A stretch of DNA of 10,035 nt from Nitriliruptorales bacterium (lineage in GTDB: Bacteria > Actinomycetota > Nitriliruptoria > Euzebyales > Egibacteraceae), in contig SKPY01000018.1 of the NCBI GenBank assembly GCA_007119305.1, positions 1 to 10,035 on the forward strand, written 5' to 3'. Below, piece after piece: positions 7,334 through 10,035 of this stretch; within the stretch, counting starts at the first letter, position 1; every line of letters starts with the position of its first letter. Both the position numbers and the translations under genes were made by a program. The notes under the pieces were generated by a model. The model worked only from the letters and a program-made list of their open reading frames with translations. It did no database searches and was not told the DNA's origin.

Positions 7334-7837
7334 TCAGCCATACGGGAGCAGACGCCGGTACTGGCCCGCATAGAACAGCAGCGGGTCCGTGGCGCGCAGC
7401 AGGCCGAGATCGACCACCTCGCCGAGGAAGATCGAGTGGTCCCCGCCCGCGTGGATCTCGGTCACGTGACAGTCGACGAACGCCAGCCCACCCTCGAGCA
7501 CCGGGCTTGCGGTGACGGGCGCAGGTCGCCAGGCGACCCCGTCGAACTGGTCGCGCCCGGCCGGTCGGCGCGGAGAAGCGAACCAGGCGGCCTCGTCCTC
7601 CTGGTCGGCGGCGAGAACCGTCGCGGCGAACACACGCGAGCGGGGCAGCAGCTCGTGCAGGCCCGCCTGCAGGTCGACGCAGACGAGCACGAGCAGAGGG
7701 TCGAGCGAGACCGACGCGAACGCGTTGGCCGTCATGCCGTGCAGCACGTCGTCGTGGGCGGTGGCGACGACGGTCACCCCGGTCGCGAACAGGCCCAGCG
7801 TCCGGCGGAACTCCTCGGGGGCGATGTCACGCGCCAT
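7334..7837 (-). CDS. Flavin reductase-like FMN-binding protein
   Basis: A 167-residue split-barrel protein of the flavin reductase domain family (DIM6/NTAB), which bind FMN or FAD and commonly supply reduced flavin, using NAD(P)H, to a partner monooxygenase. Motifs seen: FATGVTVVAT (17-26), GMTANAFASVSLDP (34-47) with the flavin-contacting Thr-Ala-Asn/Ser run, GDHSIFLGEV (132-141) with the conserved His, and the C-terminal PLLFYAGQYRRL. I start it at ATG 7837, where family homology begins and AGGGTGG lies upstream. A GTG at 7876 would add 13 residues and overlap the preceding gene by 8 bases, but has no ribosome binding site. It follows the mshB-like gene by 31 bases on the same strand, so the two are probably co-transcribed. 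The partner oxygenase, if any, is not visible, and the specific substrate is unknown. Confidence 0.9.
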   Translation of the reverse strand: MARDIAPEEFRRTLGLFATGVTVVATAHDDVLHGMTANAFASVSLDPLLVLVCVDLQAGLHELLPRSRVFAATVLAADQEDEAAWFASPRRPAGRDQFDGVAWRPAPVTASPVLEGGLAFVDCHVTEIHAGGDHSIFLGEVVDLGLLRATDPLLFYAGQYRRLLPYG

Positions 7838-7868
7838 CGTCGGCCACCCTAACCCGCGTGCCGGGCGC

Positions 7869-8759
7869 TCAAGCACGGGGCGGTGTCTGCGCGCCCGCGC
7901 GCTCGGCGAGGCCGGCGAACAGGTCGTGCTCCGGCGTCGGCACGGCGACCCCGCAGCGGTGCCGGACGAACCACTCCGTGCCGAAGACCCCCTCTGCGAG
8001 GTCGTCGGGCACGTTCAGGAAGAACGAGTCGGGGCCCAGCTGGGTCGCGTGAGCCTTCAGCGCCGCGAGCTTGCGGTCCAACCAGGCCCGCACGTCCACC
8101 GTCGTGGTGATGTCGGCATCGGGGGTTCCGAGCGGCAGGGCGTCGACGTCGGTGATCTCCCCGAAGGGACTGGGCAGGCCGCGGTCGGCGAGCACCCAGT
8201 TCGCCGCGGCGATGGCGCTCTTGGGGATGGTCGCGAAGTACGTCTTGGGCACGCGCCAGGCCGCGCCCGCCTGCTCGTACAGCGGGGGGCAGGCCGCGGC
8301 CTCGACGGCCACGAGGCTCACCCGGTGGGCCTGGATGTGGTCCGGGTGGCCGTAGCCGCCGTGTGCGTCGTAGGTCACGAGCACCGCGGGACGCACAGCG
8401 CGGATATGCCCGACGAGCCGGCCCACCGCCTCGTCCAGGCTCGCCTGCCAGAACGCCTCGGGGTCGTCGTTGCTTGGCTCGCCCATCATCCCCGAGTCCT
8501 GGTAGCCGAGGAACCGTGGCGGGCCGGCTCCCAGGATGTCGAGCGCCCGGGCGAGCTCGGACGCGCGCACCTCGGCCAAGCGGGCGCGCACCGCATCCGG
8601 GTCGAAGCCGGCTCCCACGACCTCACCGCGCTCTCCGCCGGTGCAGGTCACCACGTCAACGCGCCGTCCCTGCGCCGCCGCGCGCGCGATGACCCCGCCG
8701 GTCAGGATCGCCTCGTCGTCGGGGTGCGCGTGCACGGCCAGCAGCCCGGGCTCGGTCAA
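7869..8759 (-). CDS. mshB: MshB-like zinc deacetylase of mycothiol metabolism
   Basis: A LmbE/PIG-L family zinc enzyme of 296 residues. MshB removes acetate from GlcNAc-inositol to give GlcN-inositol in mycothiol synthesis; the close relative Mca cleaves mycothiol conjugates. Zinc-site motifs are present: VHAHPDDE (9-16, His12 and Asp15 as ligands, Asp14 as likely base) and GGYGHPDH (134-141, His141 as third ligand). The LGYQDSGMMG segment (84-93), WRVPKTY and KLAALKAHATQ favour MshB over Mca, but Mca or another GlcNAc-type deacetylase cannot be excluded. The start is TTG at 8759: GAGGAGG lies six bases upstream and MshB homology begins directly after it. The open frame reaches 9173, but that part is antisense to the exonuclease gene and shows no family similarity. 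The gene is divergent from the exonuclease and followed by the flavin reductase gene. Mycothiol pathway genes are a mark of actinobacteria. Confidence 0.85.
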   Translation of the reverse strand: MTEPGLLAVHAHPDDEAILTGGVIARAAAQGRRVDVVTCTGGERGEVVGAGFDPDAVRARLAEVRASELARALDILGAGPPRFLGYQDSGMMGEPSNDDPEAFWQASLDEAVGRLVGHIRAVRPAVLVTYDAHGGYGHPDHIQAHRVSLVAVEAAACPPLYEQAGAAWRVPKTYFATIPKSAIAAANWVLADRGLPSPFGEITDVDALPLGTPDADITTTVDVRAWLDRKLAALKAHATQLGPDSFFLNVPDDLAEGVFGTEWFVRHRCGVAVPTPEHDLFAGLAERAGAQTPPRA

Positions 8760-8765
8760 CTCATG

Positions 8766-8772
8766 CCTCCTC
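8766..8772 (-). promoter_or_regulatory. Ribosome binding site that decides the TTG start of mshB
   Basis: On the minus strand GAGGAGG is followed after six bases by TTG at 8759-8757. An ATG at 8764-8762 lies only one base after this site and opens a two-codon frame (Met-Ser-stop) whose TGA overlaps the TTG, so it cannot start the enzyme. Confidence 0.75.
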
Positions 8773-8876
8773 GCTTTGGGGTGCCCGGCCGTCAGCCTAG
8801 CGTCACGCCATGTCGACCTGCCGGTGGCCAGCGGCACCTCGTATCCTCCCCACTGACACCAACAGATCGGATCGGG

Positions 8877-10034
8877 ATGCCTCTCGAACAGCTCACCGTT
8901 GCCGCCACCCAGGACGCGCTCGTGGCCGGCATGGCCGACCTCAGCGACCTCACGGTCGTCGGCGTCGACGTCGAGCGGGCTGACTGGGACCGCTACTACC
9001 GCGCCCCTGCGCTCATCCAGGTGGGCGGCGGCGGGCGGGTCCTCGTGGTGGACCCGCTGGCGCTCGGCGACCTCGCTCCGCTCGCTGCATTCCTTGCCGC
9101 TCGCCAAACGGTCGTGCACGCGCTCGAGAACGACCTCGTCCCCCTCGCGGCCTGTGGCGTGGAGCCCCCCCACGTGGACGACACCGCGATCGCCGCCGCA
9201 CTCCTCGGCTTGCCCACCGGCCTCAGCGCACTGCTGGAGGCACAGCTCGGGATCACGCTCGAGGGCGACAAGCAGGCGATGCAGCGCGCGGACTGGGAGG
9301 CCCGGCCGCTGTCGGAGGAGATGCTGCGCTACGCCGCGGCGGACGTCGCCGATCTCCCGGCCCTGTGGCAGGAGCTGGACCGGCGCCTCGAGCAGCGGTC
9401 ACGGCGCGGGTGGTACGACGAGGAGCTGGCGACCACGCTCGCCCAACCCGCCGTCGAGGAGCGGCGGGCCTGGCACCGCGTGAAGGGGGTCGGCAGCCTC
9501 GACCCGCCGGCCCGCGCCCGCATGAACGCCCTGTGGCGCGCCCGCGAGGACCTCGCGCAGCGCACCGACACCGCCCCAAACCGGATCGTCGGCGACAAGG
9601 TCCTCGTCGACCTTGCCGCTTCTCCACCGGCCGGCGTGTCTGACCTCGGCCGCCGGGGCATGCGCCGCCAGTCCGTGCGTCAGTTCGGCGACCAGCTCGT
9701 GGCCGCGCTGGACAAGCCCACCGCCGCTCCCCTGCCGGACCCCCGGCGGCGCCCCACCGACGCCGACCGTGCAGCCGCCGACCGGCTGCGCACCCTGCGT
9801 GCCGACATCGCCGGGCGGTTGGGCATCGACCCGGGGGTGCTGTGTCCCAACCGGGTCCTGCTCGCGGCGCTGCTCAGCGACCCCGGCAGTGCCGAGGAGC
9901 TGCGCGCGGCACTGAGACTGCGGGCCTGGCAGTGGGAGCAGGTGGGCGCTGCCTTCTGCGAGGCGTTGGGCCTGGCGTCGCAGGGTAGGGCTAGCAGCGA
10001 CGTGAGCAGACGACCCCGGAGCAACCATGGCTGA
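8877..10034 (+). CDS. rnd: Ribonuclease D-type 3'-5' exonuclease with HRDC domain
   Basis: A DEDD-family exonuclease of 385 residues, likely acting on 3' ends of tRNA precursors or other structured RNAs in the cytoplasm. The catalytic set is complete: Exo I VVGVDVERA (Asp31, Glu33), Exo II HALENDLVPL (Asp86) and Exo III YAAAD (Tyr152, Asp156), with GDKQAMQRADWEARPLSEE between them as in RNase D. An HRDC domain, which helps bind nucleic acid, covers about 195-275 (AWHRVKGVGSLDPPARARMNALW onward, in part). A C-terminal region (about 310-375) resembles the second helical part of RNase D-like proteins. The start is ATG at 8877, where the family match begins; the ribosome binding site is weak (GGATCGGG next to the ATG). 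A possible -10, TATCCT, is at 8842-8847 without a clear -35. It is divergent from mshB across 117 bases and its end overlaps the next gene's start. Orthology to E. coli rnd is likely but not proven. Confidence 0.92.
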   Translation: MPLEQLTVAATQDALVAGMADLSDLTVVGVDVERADWDRYYRAPALIQVGGGGRVLVVDPLALGDLAPLAAFLAARQTVVHALENDLVPLAACGVEPPHVDDTAIAAALLGLPTGLSALLEAQLGITLEGDKQAMQRADWEARPLSEEMLRYAAADVADLPALWQELDRRLEQRSRRGWYDEELATTLAQPAVEERRAWHRVKGVGSLDPPARARMNALWRAREDLAQRTDTAPNRIVGDKVLVDLAASPPAGVSDLGRRGMRRQSVRQFGDQLVAALDKPTAAPLPDPRRRPTDADRAAADRLRTLRADIAGRLGIDPGVLCPNRVLLAALLSDPGSAEELRAALRLRAWQWEQVGAAFCEALGLASQGRASSDVSRRPRSNHG

Positions 10035-10035
10035 C
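10027..10035 (+). CDS. Start of a further gene, cut by the right edge
   Basis: ATG GCT GAC at 10027 lies five bases after GGAG (10018-10021) and overlaps the end of the exonuclease gene by eight bases in another frame. This is the usual arrangement of a translationally coupled downstream gene. Only Met-Ala-Asp is visible, so the product cannot be named. Confidence 0.45.

Noticed and set aside
7838..7876. GTG start for the flavin reductase at 7876
   Set aside because: There is no ribosome binding site before it, the added 13 residues are not family-like, and the ATG at 7837 fits better. An 8-base overlap start is still possible.
7512..8876. Upstream part of the long plus-strand frame leading into the exonuclease
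   Set aside because: The frame is open to 7512 but is antisense to mshB and the flavin reductase; RNase D homology begins right after the ATG at 8877.
8760..9173. N-terminal extension of the mshB frame to 9173
   Set aside because: It is antisense to the catalytic domain of the exonuclease and lacks any similarity; the TTG at 8759 has a strong ribosome binding site and coincides with the start of homology.

Overview
The window is very GC-rich and densely coded, with GTG and TTG starts beside ATG, short overlaps between genes and a likely mycothiol gene (mshB). Together these point to an actinobacterium. The strongly acidic tract and generally acidic binding lipoprotein hint at a salt-adapted member, but I cannot name the genus from the sequence.

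Left part (1-6291, all minus strand). At the left edge is the first 350 residues of pyruvate kinase (pyk), running off the window. Upstream of it in transcription order is a complete ABC importer operon of the BMP/NupNOPQ nucleoside type: a substrate-binding lipoprotein (5167-6291), a two-domain ATPase (3582-5135) and two permeases (2452-3585 and 1136-2455). The last three are joined by 4-base ATGA/GTGA overlaps. The lipoprotein is anchored through an acidic linker encoded by short tandem repeats.

Control region (6292-6688). The importer operon (leftward) and upp (rightward) diverge from a 397-base intergenic region without a credible gene. It is unusually rich in dyad symmetry: a 13-1-13 inverted repeat next to and overlapping a perfect 18-base palindrome, a perfect 16-base palindrome, and several smaller dyads. 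A good -35/-10 pair places upp transcription on the A of its start codon, so upp is probably leaderless.

Right part. upp (6689-7306, +) encodes uracil phosphoribosyltransferase. Converging on it is a minus-strand pair: mshB-like mycothiol-pathway deacetylase (7869-8759, TTG start) followed by a flavin reductase-like FMN protein (7334-7837). Divergent from mshB is a ribonuclease D-type exonuclease with an HRDC domain (8877-10034, +), whose end overlaps the start of a further gene cut by the window edge.

How it fits: the importer probably brings in nucleosides, and Upp converts uracil plus PRPP to UMP, so the divergent pair looks like a nucleoside/nucleobase salvage locus sharing one control region. 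No wholly new system is evident. The control region is the most worthwhile part for a second look.
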